DNA from: SUG1106 sp051883095
GTDB lineage: Bacteria; Bacillota; Clostridia; Peptostreptococcales; Anaerovoracaceae
NCBI GenBank assembly: GCA_051883095.1
Contig: JBJETB010000019.1
Location: 1-64,000, forward strand
Reading direction: 5' to 3'
DNA: 64,000 bases
Below, in pieces: positions 17,802 through 26,136 of this stretch. Below the pieces are notes generated by a model. It had not been told where the DNA came from and ran no database searches. It saw only the letters and a program-made list of their open reading frames with translations. The translations under genes were made by a program, and so were the position numbers. Position 1 is the stretch's first letter, and every line of letters starts with the position of its first letter.

Positions 17802-18571
17802 TTGAAGTACCTCCTGTTCTTTCCGGCCGCAGCCCGTGAGCAGAGGGGCTCGTCCATAAACTTTGCCAGACCCTCCTGATGTTTGAAGGACATCTTCACA
17901 GGGCTTTTTACGTATTCCTCCTTGGTGCCGAAAAACTGCATTTCACTTCCAAGGTGAAGAATGTGGCTGGCGTACTTGACTGACGCCTCTATGTCGTGGG
18001 AAACCATGATTATCGTAATTTTTTCCTTTTGGTTAAGGTCGCTTAAGATGCTGTACATTTCCGCTGAAGCGGCCGGGTCAAGACCTGTTACGGGCTCATC
18101 CAGAAGGAGCATCTTTCCTGCTGCACACAAGGCACGCGCCAGAAGGACTCGCTGCTGCTGCCCTCCTGAAAGGTCGCGATAGCAGCGGTTTTTCATATGA
18201 TCGATGCCCAGTCTTTCCATAGAGGAGAGAGCGGCCTTCTTCTGCGCCGCTGAGTAAAACGGCCTGAGGCCGGAAGCAGCCAGACATCCGGAGAGGACGA
18301 TTTCCCCCACAGAAGCGGGAAAATCTTTCTGCATCAGTGTCTGCTGGGGCAGGTAGCCTATCTGGTTCATGCTGAAGCCGTCACCGCATATAATTTCGCC
18401 GCTGACAGGACGTACGAGACCGGCCAGAGTCTTTACCAGAGTGGACTTGCCGGAGCCGTTTTCTCCTACGATGCACAGATAGTCGCCGCGATTTATCTCA
18501 AAATTTATATCCTGCGCCACAGCCACACCGTCGTAGCCGGGACAGAGATTCTTTACTGTCAGTTGTGCCAT
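17798..18571 (-). CDS. znuC: Zinc ABC transporter ATP-binding protein
   Basis: 257-residue nucleotide-binding subunit: Walker A GENGSGKST, Q-loop in GYLPQQTL, signature LSGGQQQRVLLARALC, Walker B LLLDEPVTGLD and H-loop MVSHD. It powers import through the adjacent permease. Its stop region overlaps the permease start (ATGA). Confidence 0.93.
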   Translation of the reverse strand: MAQLTVKNLCPGYDGVAVAQDINFEINRGDYLCIVGENGSGKSTLVKTLAGLVRPVSGEIICGDGFSMNQIGYLPQQTLMQKDFPASVGEIVLSGCLAASGLRPFYSAAQKKAALSSMERLGIDHMKNRCYRDLSGGQQQRVLLARALCAAGKMLLLDEPVTGLDPAASAEMYSILSDLNQKEKITIIMVSHDIEASVKYASHILHLGSEMQFFGTKEEYVKSPVKMSFKHQEGLAKFMDEPLCSRAAAGKNRRYFK

Positions 18572-18586
18572 TTGGTTTTACCTTTC

Positions 18587-19612
18587 TTATTTGTTTATAT
18601 CTGTTTCGATGCCGAAAGCCGTTTCAAGGGCCGTCAGGTTTTCTGCCATCACCGAAAGATATGAGCAGCCTGCATCAACATCATCAGCAGTGACCGACTG
18701 CATATCGTCAAGCCTGAGGACAGGCAGTTCTTTTAATGAGGAATTTTTTATGACGGTCTGAGCCAGAGCAGTATCGGATTTTTTGAGAACCAGGATGCCG
18801 CCGGGACTGTGTATGTCGATGGCATCGGACAGGTCAAGTATGGTGGCAAAGCTTGCCTCTGTTTCGGCAGAGCAGCCGGGGAAAGCAGCCATATGGGACA
18901 GTTGATAATCCTCTGTCAGGTAGATGAAAGGAAAACGGTCAGCCACCAGGATGAAAGCCTCTCCTTTCTCCCTTGCAACTGCGGTGACCTTTTCATACTC
19001 ACCGTCCAGAGCGTTTATTTTTTCTATATAGTTTCTCGAATTTTTTTCGTAGTAAGCGCTGTTTACAGGGTCAAGGGCACATATAGCCTCAGTAATTTTT
19101 TCTATAAACACAGGTGCCGCTTTAAGGGAAAGCCACATGTGCTCGTCGTATTCTTCGTAATGATCGTGTTCGTCTTCGCCTTCATCGTGATGATGTTCGT
19201 GCTCGTGGTCATGAACACCGGCAGTTCCCTTATATTTTTCGCTGAGCTCAGAATCATGGGCCAGAATCTCCATAAGTGAAAGGATGCTTTCCGGTGATTT
19301 ATCCGATGACTCTGCTGCCTCATCTATCCAGAATTCCGATTCTCCGCCTGCATATACAAGCAGGCTGCAGTCTGATATTTTAACCATGTCCTTAACGGAA
19401 GGCTGATAGCTGTGCATATCCTGTCCGCTTTCGTTGAGTCTTTCAAGACTGATACCGGAAGGGTTGTCCCCTAGTATTTCTCTGACCCAGTCGTACTCAG
19501 CAAAATCAGCGGTAAGGATGGTCACGCCTTCAGTTCCGTTATCTGCAGGCGAGCAGCTGCAAAAAATAAGGGCAGCTGCTGCCATAAGGACTACAAGCTT
19601 TTTTATTTTCAT
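18587..19612 (-). CDS. znuA: Zinc-binding solute-binding protein, His-rich
   Basis: Cluster A-I binding protein that captures zinc outside the cell. N-terminal signal with hydrophobic stretch and a Cys pair (FCSCSPADN) that probably serves as a slightly unusual lipobox. An acidic/His-rich metal-trapping loop (HDHEHEHHHDEGEDEHDHYE) lies near residues 132-151, followed by DEHMWLSL with the conserved His. Length 341 is normal. The start overlaps the zur stop by 4 bases, so the two are coupled. Confidence 0.92.
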   Translation of the reverse strand: MKIKKLVVLMAAAALIFCSCSPADNGTEGVTILTADFAEYDWVREILGDNPSGISLERLNESGQDMHSYQPSVKDMVKISDCSLLVYAGGESEFWIDEAAESSDKSPESILSLMEILAHDSELSEKYKGTAGVHDHEHEHHHDEGEDEHDHYEEYDEHMWLSLKAAPVFIEKITEAICALDPVNSAYYEKNSRNYIEKINALDGEYEKVTAVAREKGEAFILVADRFPFIYLTEDYQLSHMAAFPGCSAETEASFATILDLSDAIDIHSPGGILVLKKSDTALAQTVIKNSSLKELPVLRLDDMQSVTADDVDAGCSYLSVMAENLTALETAFGIETDINK

Positions 19613-20052
19613 ACGGTAAGGTTTCCTTTCCGGCCGTTGTCAGCATTTTCGGTGCAGCTTCTGCAAAGCCCGAAAAGGGTGGTGCGGCCCACATCCAGCC
19701 TGAATCCGCTGGCATCGAGGAGATTGCCTGAAATGGCTTTTGAGGCCTCATCGCTCATATGCAGCAGTCTGCCGCAGCCGGTGCATTTAAGATGTATATG
19801 GAAGTGGCAGCTTTCTCCGCCCATTATCTGATAGGTGGCCTTGGTGCCTCGTCCGGCAGAAAAGCATTTTACAAGGTTTTCTTCGGCAAGTCCCGGCATA
19901 AGTCTGTAGATGGTGCTTTTGCCCGGCGGGTTGGTAAATTCCGGGTCCGCTTTCATTCCGTCGGCGATATCGTCGATGGTGTAGGCATGTTCCGGGTGCT
20001 TTTTAAGGAAATCCATCAGTTCTTTTTTCTGCTGTGTATTGTAAGTTGCCAC
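19609..20052 (-). CDS. zur: Fur family regulator, Zur type
   Basis: 147-residue metal-dependent repressor: N-terminal winged helix (YTIDDIADGMKADPEF, STIYRLMPGLAEENLV) and C-terminal metal-binding half with HFHIHLKCTGCG and LCRSCTE, the two CxxC structural zinc pairs. A longer frame exists upstream, but GGAGG at the right distance marks the GTG start used here. It is the first gene of the znu operon and lies directly behind a palindromic operator, so it probably represses its own operon when zinc is plentiful. Confidence 0.92.
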   Translation of the reverse strand: MATYNTQQKKELMDFLKKHPEHAYTIDDIADGMKADPEFTNPPGKSTIYRLMPGLAEENLVKCFSAGRGTKATYQIMGGESCHFHIHLKCTGCGRLLHMSDEASKAISGNLLDASGFRLDVGRTTLFGLCRSCTENADNGRKGNLTV

Positions 20053-20073
20053 GATTTTCCTCCGCAAAACAAA

Positions 20074-20104
20074 ATTGAGAATGATTTTAAGAACCATTCT
20101 CAAT
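20074..20104. promoter_or_regulatory. Palindromic operator, probable Zur box
   Basis: ATTGAGAATG at 20074-20083 and CATTCTCAAT at 20095-20104 form perfect 10-bp arms around an 11-bp centre. The site covers the start-point region of the zur promoter. The sequence has the AATGAT-like look of Fur-family boxes. Confidence 0.8.
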
Positions 20105-20106
20105 TT

Positions 20107-20134
20107 ATTATATACCTTCTGGCGTAAAAGTCAA
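20107..20134 (-). promoter_or_regulatory. Promoter of the zur-znuACB operon
   Basis: On the minus strand TTGACT (20134-20129) and TATAAT (20112-20107), spacer 16. The -35 overlaps the 3' end of the phosphoesterase gene and the operator follows immediately downstream. Confidence 0.8.
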
Positions 20135-20985
20135 CATAAATCCTCGGGACCGCTGATTATATAGCGGCAGACTCGTATATACTGATTGCTGTCGGCGCAT
20201 TCTGCCCATTTGATGAGAGTAATTCTGCCGTCCTCCATTTCTATGCATGTGATGGTGTTAGGATGAACGCAGGAACCTGTGTTGGAATAGATCCATTCTC
20301 CCTTGGAGCATGAAATTACAGGTCTGTGGGTGTGACCGGCTATAAGGTGAGTGCTTCTGGACAGGGCCCAGTCTGACATGCGTTTTTCGATTACCTTGCC
20401 CTTGTTGTAATTCCTCGCAGCGCTGGTAGGGTCTTTGATGCCGGCCAGTTCAAGGGGTCTCCAGATGTATCTTACAAGCCAGCGTGCCAGTTTCCAGAGC
20501 TGATTGTTGAGAATATCGGCCTGATGACCGTGCATAAGGCAGCAGTTTGAGGCAATGGAAGAGTCTCCGGGACACTCTATGATGAGAGATTCAGAGGCCG
20601 GAGGCAGAGAGTGTGACCTGAATCCAGGGCGGCTCTTGACCCTGTCGTGATTTCCCCAGAGTATGAAAAGACGATCTTTTTGTCTGAACTTGTCAAGTAG
20701 ATTGAAAATATCGGAATGTATTTCTTCGATGTCGGACATTTTTCTGTTTTCCCAAAGTTCGTCGCCGTCGCCCAGCTCAACATATGTGAAGTCGCGCTCA
20801 TAGTAATATCCCAGAGCGGCCTCGTAGATGGTCTTGTTATTGAGAAAGCTGTCGCTCCAGGTGCCGTTTCCGCGGTGACAGTCACTGAACAGTACCAGAC
20901 GTGGGTGGTCTGCCGTGCTTATTACAACAGCGGAGCGGAGAGCTTTGTCCATCTGTCTGAAGTAGAAGCTGTCGGAAAGCTTCAT
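20131..20985 (-). CDS. Calcineurin-like metallophosphoesterase
   Basis: Two-metal phosphoesterase with all five motifs in order: FSDCHRGNGTWSD (D-x-H), ELGDGDELWENR (GD), LWGNHDR (GNHD), LMHGHQAD (GH) and IAGHTHRP (GHTH). The layout resembles LpxH-like UDP-sugar hydrolases, but this Gram-positive context has no lipid A, so the substrate is open. Length 284. GGGAGG precedes the ATG. It follows the flavoprotein gene by 41 bases on the same strand. Confidence 0.88.
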   Translation of the reverse strand: MKLSDSFYFRQMDKALRSAVVISTADHPRLVLFSDCHRGNGTWSDSFLNNKTIYEAALGYYYERDFTYVELGDGDELWENRKMSDIEEIHSDIFNLLDKFRQKDRLFILWGNHDRVKSRPGFRSHSLPPASESLIIECPGDSSIASNCCLMHGHQADILNNQLWKLARWLVRYIWRPLELAGIKDPTSAARNYNKGKVIEKRMSDWALSRSTHLIAGHTHRPVISCSKGEWIYSNTGSCVHPNTITCIEMEDGRITLIKWAECADSNQYIRVCRYIISGPEDLC

Positions 20986-21026
20986 AAAAAAACACCTCCC
21001 GTATCAGCTTATGCCGACGGAAGGTA

Positions 21027-22265
21027 TTATGTGTCATGTCTGCCGTAAATGGAGTCCAGTGCAGTTCTTGCTGATGAGTAGGTAAACTGAAGATTGTAAC
21101 CTCCCGTATCGCCGTCTATATCCAGGACTTCTCCGATAAAGTAAAGCCCCTTGTGAGATTTGCTTTCCATAGTGGAAAGATTCACGTCATCGAGTGAGAC
21201 TCCGCCCTTGGTTGCCATGGCCTCACGGAAGCTTCCGGTGCCGCTGACTGAGAATTCCGCTGCTGCAAATGCATCGGACACGGCTTTAATATCTGTGCCT
21301 GTAAGTGAGGAAAGCTTTTTGTCGCTGAGGCCCAGAGGCTCCAGCACCTTAACGGTAAATCGTTTAGGCAGGTCATACTCTTCAGAAAGGAAAGCCGCCA
21401 GCGTCCTGATGTTTCCGCTAAAAACCTCTTTGATACGGGAGGCAATTTCCCGGGCCGTATGTGAGCCTGTAAAGTTTATTTCTATCCGGTCGCCTGTGCT
21501 TATATACCTGCAGCTGTCCAGCATCAGAGGGCCGGAAAAGCTTTTGTGTGTCAGAAGCAGGTCTCCTGAAGTTTCATGAACCTTGTTACCGGCACCTTCA
21601 TATATTTTCAGGCCTGCGTTTTTAAAGCTTATCCCTGAAAGTTCGCTGAAAGGATAGTTCTGCACATATACCGGAGCGAGGGCAGGGCGAAGCTTTTCCG
21701 TGGTGACTCCAAGATCCCGTTCCAGAATCCGGAGCATACTTCCGTCGGATCCGGTGGTGGGATATGACGCACCGCCTGCTGCGATGACAAGGTTTGTGCA
21801 TTCAAAGGTTGTGCCGGACTCTGTCCTGACTCCAAAGCCGTTCGGAAGGACTCTGACAGCAGTTACAGGAGAGGATTTCATGATGGCTACCTGGTTATCT
21901 GCTGCTGTGCGAAGGAGAGCCCTGAGTATATCTCTGCCGTCCATGGAAGCAGGAAAGATTTTGCCGTCATCTCTTTCGGAGCATGGCACTCCCAGGCTTT
22001 CCATAAACCTTACATACTCAAGATTGTTGTGCCTGTAAAGGCAGGTTCGGATGCGACTGCCGTTTTTGCCGTAGCATAACAAAAACTCCTTGATGGAGCC
22101 GGAGTGGGTGAGATTGCAGTGCCCTGAGCCTGCCATAAGAAGCTTGGTGCCGATTTTATCGGTCTTTTCCAGTATTAAGATGTCTCCGCCGGCAGAGGCA
22201 GGAGCCGCGGCCCCGAAAAAGAGACCTGCGGCGCCTGCGCCGACAACGATAGTTTTTTTATACAT
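21027..22265 (-). CDS. FAD-dependent oxidoreductase, HI0933/BaiN-like
   Basis: 412-residue flavoprotein of the HI0933 family. The N terminus carries the dinucleotide motif VVGAGAAGLFFGAAAP and KTDKIGTKLLMAGSGHCNLTH; a second conserved patch is LVIAAGGASYPTTGSDG; the C terminus ends with GLYFIGEVLDIDGDTGGYNL, which closes the FAD site. Family members include BaiN of bile-acid 7-dehydroxylating clostridia, but most have no assigned substrate and no other bai gene is here. Confidence 0.9.
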   Translation of the reverse strand: MYKKTIVVGAGAAGLFFGAAAPASAGGDILILEKTDKIGTKLLMAGSGHCNLTHSGSIKEFLLCYGKNGSRIRTCLYRHNNLEYVRFMESLGVPCSERDDGKIFPASMDGRDILRALLRTAADNQVAIMKSSPVTAVRVLPNGFGVRTESGTTFECTNLVIAAGGASYPTTGSDGSMLRILERDLGVTTEKLRPALAPVYVQNYPFSELSGISFKNAGLKIYEGAGNKVHETSGDLLLTHKSFSGPLMLDSCRYISTGDRIEINFTGSHTAREIASRIKEVFSGNIRTLAAFLSEEYDLPKRFTVKVLEPLGLSDKKLSSLTGTDIKAVSDAFAAAEFSVSGTGSFREAMATKGGVSLDDVNLSTMESKSHKGLYFIGEVLDIDGDTGGYNLQFTYSSARTALDSIYGRHDT

Positions 22266-22285
22266 AAATCGATTTGCCTTTTGCT

Positions 22286-24169
22286 TTATTTGACATAACC
22301 TGCATCGTTTAATAATTCCCAGACAGCAGGATGATATTCATTTACGACGAACCATATTTCCGCCATAGTTTCTTCATTTTGACGGAAGCATATTGATACA
22401 CCGCAATATTTTTCAATCAGAATTCTGTCCTCTGCTGATGCATCATCGCCTGATGCATCCTCGCCTGATACGACGCGGTTGTAGATGTCAATGTAGTTAC
22501 TATTATATACATCCTGGTCGTAGGCTTCAACGATTTTTTTCAGCTCATCAGGATTGCTTACTATTATAGGCTCTCCGTTGCAATCTATAGAAGCATAAGC
22601 ATTCTCGTAAAGCTTTTCGTCGATCTTGTCGGACAAGGTCAGGGCTGCTTTGTAGTCAGGGTTGGTGACTATATCGTTAATGAGCTCTGCCGCCTTGTCA
22701 TCAAGAGCAAACTGGAAGCTGCGTTTGAATTCTGAGCCGTTTTTATATTTATATACAAACTGTACAGACTCTGCCAGAACCATGTCGTCTCCTGGTGTGG
22801 CATAAGAATTGAAGTAGTAATCGAACGGGTCAGCCTGTTGGTACAGTTCATTTTCAATCACATATTTGTGAAGCTCATAAACCTTGTTTATAATGTATGG
22901 CGACGTAAGCTTTCCTATATCGGACATTCCCTGGAAAGAGCCGCCCGCAAAGGAGTCCATATCGTAGCCTGTGAACATATACTCACAGCTTACCGATTCC
23001 ACCTGATCAAGCTTAGGCAGTCTCTTGGATATACCGGTGATGTCGAAAACGGTAAAGGCCGTGAATAGGGCAGCAATAACAACATATATGCCCAGGGATT
23101 TAAGATTTTTCATGTTGAAAATCTTTACGGACCTTGCGATGACAACCTTGGTGATGAAGAAGGTTATCAGCGTTCCTATGACCATACCGATAATCAGAAA
23201 GGCCTTTGAGTCAGACTTAAAGCTCTGGAAGAAGAAACCGAATACGGTCATTCCTACGAAAACCACCAGGTAGGTAATGATTTCCTCAACAGGGCGGAAA
23301 ATCATGGAGTCGCCGACCTTTTCCAGTTTAGCCAGCCTGTAAGCAGCTCCTCCTGCAGCTATGAACACCAGACCCATTACCAGATAGGTAAGTGTTGTCT
23401 TCGCAGCTACTATGCTTTCCGAGCCCGTGGTTATCATCATAATCAGCGGGTTGAAATGGCTCATCACATCGCTCATCCAATCAGGCAGTGAAACAAATCC
23501 TTCGATATAGCATTCGCAGTAGGTAGACACAATGAGCAGCAAAGCAGGTACTATGATAAAGAACAGTCCCGAAAGGAGCAGATGCATAGCCGAATTGCCT
23601 GTCAGGCTGCCTGCCAGAATGTACAGGCCGTAGAAAAAGGTCATCATGCCTATGGAGCTTGCCAGCCACATCATAACAGCACCAAAGGTGTAGATGTTAT
23701 GTGAGTCCATTTCAGGTGAGACTGTAACAAAAAGACTGTCCATAGCGATTTCCTGGGTACTGTAAATCAGCGTCTCTCTCATGAATACCAGATAGAGCAG
23801 TGCCGTAAGCACCACCGGTATGATGCACATGAGCCAGCCTGACACTACATGGCTGTTAAAAAGCCTGAACCTGGAGTAAGGCTGTGCGTGCAGAGCCAGT
23901 GCCTTGGCAGGCTTATGGAAAAAGCTCATCATCAGCATGGCCGCCACCAGCGGAATTCCCGCCATGTAAAGGGGATAAACAACATTGTAGTTGTTAAGAG
24001 AGTTTTCAATATATCTTGCGATAATACTTGTATCCGAAAGATTAAGAATTATCGGAAAAATCCCCGCAAAAAAGTAGAGCAGGAATGCCAGGGCAGGCAC
24101 ATACCAGCAAAGTTTGAAGTTTTCCCTGATAAGGGAAGGTGATATGCTCAATATCCCTTTATTTTTCAT
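22286..24169 (-). CDS. ABC-2 type transporter permease with large extracellular part
   Basis: 627-residue membrane protein: an N-terminal set of about eight hydrophobic segments, two further ones near residues 300-370, then a ~250-residue soluble C-terminal region rich in Asp and Tyr. The gene overlaps the ATPase gene upstream by 11 bases, and that ATPase follows a GntR/YtrA-type regulator, the layout of ytr-like export systems that respond to cell-wall or membrane stress. The substrate is unknown. Confidence 0.75.
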   Translation of the reverse strand: MKNKGILSISPSLIRENFKLCWYVPALAFLLYFFAGIFPIILNLSDTSIIARYIENSLNNYNVVYPLYMAGIPLVAAMLMMSFFHKPAKALALHAQPYSRFRLFNSHVVSGWLMCIIPVVLTALLYLVFMRETLIYSTQEIAMDSLFVTVSPEMDSHNIYTFGAVMMWLASSIGMMTFFYGLYILAGSLTGNSAMHLLLSGLFFIIVPALLLIVSTYCECYIEGFVSLPDWMSDVMSHFNPLIMMITTGSESIVAAKTTLTYLVMGLVFIAAGGAAYRLAKLEKVGDSMIFRPVEEIITYLVVFVGMTVFGFFFQSFKSDSKAFLIIGMVIGTLITFFITKVVIARSVKIFNMKNLKSLGIYVVIAALFTAFTVFDITGISKRLPKLDQVESVSCEYMFTGYDMDSFAGGSFQGMSDIGKLTSPYIINKVYELHKYVIENELYQQADPFDYYFNSYATPGDDMVLAESVQFVYKYKNGSEFKRSFQFALDDKAAELINDIVTNPDYKAALTLSDKIDEKLYENAYASIDCNGEPIIVSNPDELKKIVEAYDQDVYNSNYIDIYNRVVSGEDASGDDASAEDRILIEKYCGVSICFRQNEETMAEIWFVVNEYHPAVWELLNDAGYVK

Positions 24170-24893
24170 CTGCAGTACCCCCTTCTTGATTATTCTGAGG
24201 CTGATATCCTTCGAGTTTTTCTATGAAAATCTCCTCTACGGAGGCAGGCATCATTTCCAGAAGGTCACCCTCGAAAATCATCCTTCCTCCTGCGATAATG
24301 CCTATATAGTTGCACACATCCTCCATCTCCTTGGCATTGTGGGATGATATGAGCACGGTCATCTCTCTGTCGGCCACATCGCCCATAATGTAGTGCCACA
24401 GCTTGCGGCGGACGATAGGGTCCAGCCCGTCAACAGGCTCGTCGAGAATAAGGTAGTCGGGCACAGAAGCCATAGCCAGACAGAAGGCCGCCTGCTTTTT
24501 CATGCCCTTGGAGAATTTGCCGATATTGCCGGTCATCTTAAGACTGAAGTCTGCAGCCATTTCCTCAAAAAGCTGCTGATTCCATCTAGGATAAATTCTG
24601 GCGTAGTATTTTCCCATTTCCCTGAGGCTGTAGCCGCGGAAAAAGAAAAGCTCGTCAGGAATGTATGCCACACGCTGCTTAAGTGCTTCGTTATCCAGAA
24701 CCTCCTGATTGTCGATGGTCACGGTTCCGCTGTCCTGCACCAGAAAACCGCAGAGATGCTTGATTATCGTTGTCTTTCCTGCGCCGTTAAGACCCATGAG
24801 TCCGTAAATGGCGCCTTTTGGCACAGTGAGTGAAAAGTCGTCCAGTGCCTTGAAGCCGTCAAAACTCTTTGACAGATGTTCAATCTTAATCAT
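24159..24893 (-). CDS. ABC transporter ATP-binding protein
   Basis: 244-residue nucleotide-binding subunit: Walker A GLNGAGKTT, a recognisable variant of the signature in GKFSKGMKKQAAFCLAMA, Walker B YLILDEPVDGLDP and switch ISSHNAKEMED. This is the BcrA/YtrB-like group that pairs with ABC-2 permeases, which agrees with the following gene. Its start overlaps the gntR stop by 8 bases. Confidence 0.92.
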   Translation of the reverse strand: MIKIEHLSKSFDGFKALDDFSLTVPKGAIYGLMGLNGAGKTTIIKHLCGFLVQDSGTVTIDNQEVLDNEALKQRVAYIPDELFFFRGYSLREMGKYYARIYPRWNQQLFEEMAADFSLKMTGNIGKFSKGMKKQAAFCLAMASVPDYLILDEPVDGLDPIVRRKLWHYIMGDVADREMTVLISSHNAKEMEDVCNYIGIIAGGRMIFEGDLLEMMPASVEEIFIEKLEGYQPQNNQEGGTADEK

Positions 24894-25272
24894 TCGATGT
24901 TCTCCTTTCTTCCATTATTTCCAGTGCGGTTGCTTTTGCTTCCTCGTAGGAAAGCCCCAGGAAAAGAAATTCCCTGAAGGCATCGTCGAAGGCCGCTTTG
25001 GCTGCTTCCAGCTCCCGGGCGTCAGCACGGATTTCGTTTCTGTCTGCCACAAAGGTCCCCACTCCGCTTGTGGTGTAGACATAGCCCTGGCGCTCCAGTT
25101 CCCGGTAGGCCTTCTGCACTGTGTTTGGATTGACCGTAATGGTCTTGGAAAGTTCTCTGACCGACGGCAGCTTTTCCCCTTGAGCCAGCCTTCCGGTCAT
25201 GATCAACTCTTTAAGATTGTCAATTACCTGCTCGTATATGGACTTGCGGCTTTTTAAATCGAGTTGAAACAT
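24886..25272 (-). CDS. GntR family regulator, YtrA subfamily
   Basis: 128-residue repressor: winged helix in the first 70 residues (YEQVIDNLKELIMTGRLA, LPSVRELSKTITVNPNTVQK, GYVYTTSGVGTFVAD) and a short helical tail, the size of the YtrA group, which lacks the large ligand domain. First gene of the export operon; a near-perfect palindrome lies inside its promoter, which suggests autorepression. Confidence 0.9.
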   Translation of the reverse strand: MFQLDLKSRKSIYEQVIDNLKELIMTGRLAQGEKLPSVRELSKTITVNPNTVQKAYRELERQGYVYTTSGVGTFVADRNEIRADARELEAAKAAFDDAFREFLFLGLSYEEAKATALEIMEERRTSND

Positions 25273-25348
25273 TTATCTGAATCCCCTTTCATAGATTGCG
25301 GCGGATTGCCGGGTCTTTCGTGTCGTCCCGTCTGCCGTTCCTGTGCTA

Positions 25349-25378
25349 AGTGTACCATGAGACATAGTACACTGTCAA
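25349..25378 (-). promoter_or_regulatory. Promoter with embedded GntR operator
   Basis: On the minus strand TTGACA (25378-25373) and TACACT (25354-25349), spacer 18. Between and overlapping them is GTGTACTATG-TCT-CATGGTACAC (25372-25350), arms of 10 bp with one mismatch. A repressor bound here would block polymerase directly. Confidence 0.75.
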
Positions 25379-25443
25379 CAGATTTTTTAAAAAACGGGAG
25401 AGAAGAGTGACCAAAGGGTGCCAGATACAATGGCACCACACTG

Positions 25444-25642
25444 AGACTCCACCTTTTTTGCTGATTTTCGGATTTTGGTGGAAAATACCCGGCAATGATC
25501 CTTTATCTATGGAATGGGATAATATGTAAATCGTTGAAATTTCAACGGTTTAATGACTTGCACATTTCCTTTGAAGCAGTCAAACATTAAAAAAAGCCAA
25601 AAAAACTCCACCTTTTTGCGATTTTTCGTGAAATTGGTGGAG
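25444..25642. repeat. Composite palindromic repeat, copy 2
   Basis: Same plan as copy 1 at 15458-15664: a CCACC...GGTGGA hairpin (25448-25482), a perfect palindrome GTTGAAATTTCAAC near 25533, and a CTCCACC...GGTGGAG hairpin (25606-25642). The sequences between the palindromes match only loosely. It occupies the gene-free stretch 25440-25650. Confidence 0.55.
25597..25642 (-). terminator. Terminator of the XRE regulator gene
   Basis: CTCCACC / GGTGGAG stem whose minus-strand 3' side runs into a stretch of T (the A run at 25598-25605 on the plus strand). It starts 9 bases after the XRE stop. Confidence 0.7.
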
Positions 25643-25650
25643 ATCGATGC

Positions 25651-25962
25651 CTATGCTTTCTTAAATTCTTCAATAATTTCCGCTATTATTTTTTTCTGGT
25701 TTTCGGAAAGGCATAGCCAGTTGTCGAACATTTCTTTCTGCTCAGGTGAGAGCTGCACGAAATTATCTTCTTCTGCAAAGAACTGGGAAAGGGTAATGCC
25801 AAAAGCATTGCAGATTGCCTCTAGCGTTGTAATCGACGGCACAGTATTTCTTCTGTATATATTTGTTATGGTTGAAGAGGAGAGCCCTGATTCAATTGAG
25901 AGCTTGTAGTAGCTCCACCCTCTTTCTTTCATTATGTCATCAATGCGCTGTATAACGTCCAT
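25651..25962 (-). CDS. XRE-type helix-turn-helix regulator
   Basis: 103 residues: an N-terminal HTH of the Cro/C1 type (GWSYYKLSIESGLSSSTITN followed by IYRRNTVPSITTLEAICNAF) and a short C-terminal part with helical character. GGAGGTGG precedes the ATG. It is transcribed away from the adhesin gene that starts 175 bases on, so the two share an upstream region, and it may control that gene; this is inference only. Confidence 0.85.
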   Translation of the reverse strand: MDVIQRIDDIMKERGWSYYKLSIESGLSSSTITNIYRRNTVPSITTLEAICNAFGITLSQFFAEEDNFVQLSPEQKEMFDNWLCLSENQKKIIAEIIEEFKKA

Positions 25963-26064
25963 TTAATGCCACCTCCGGGTCCTTACAAACTAGTAGTATT
26001 CTCTGTTAACAACATTTTAATGTTCTATTGAAAAGGAAAATAGCATTCAAGTGTAAAGTTATTA

Positions 26065-26093
26065 TTGCTCAAATGAGTTATATATGGTATACT
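26065..26093 (+). promoter_or_regulatory. Promoter of the first adhesin gene
   Basis: TTGCTC (26065) and TATACT (26088-26093), spacer 17, with TGG directly ahead of the -10. No riboswitch was recognised between this promoter and the start codon. Confidence 0.7.
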
Positions 26094-26136
26094 ATTAGGC
26101 AAATAATTGAATAAGGTCTGAATGGAGGGAGAGAAA

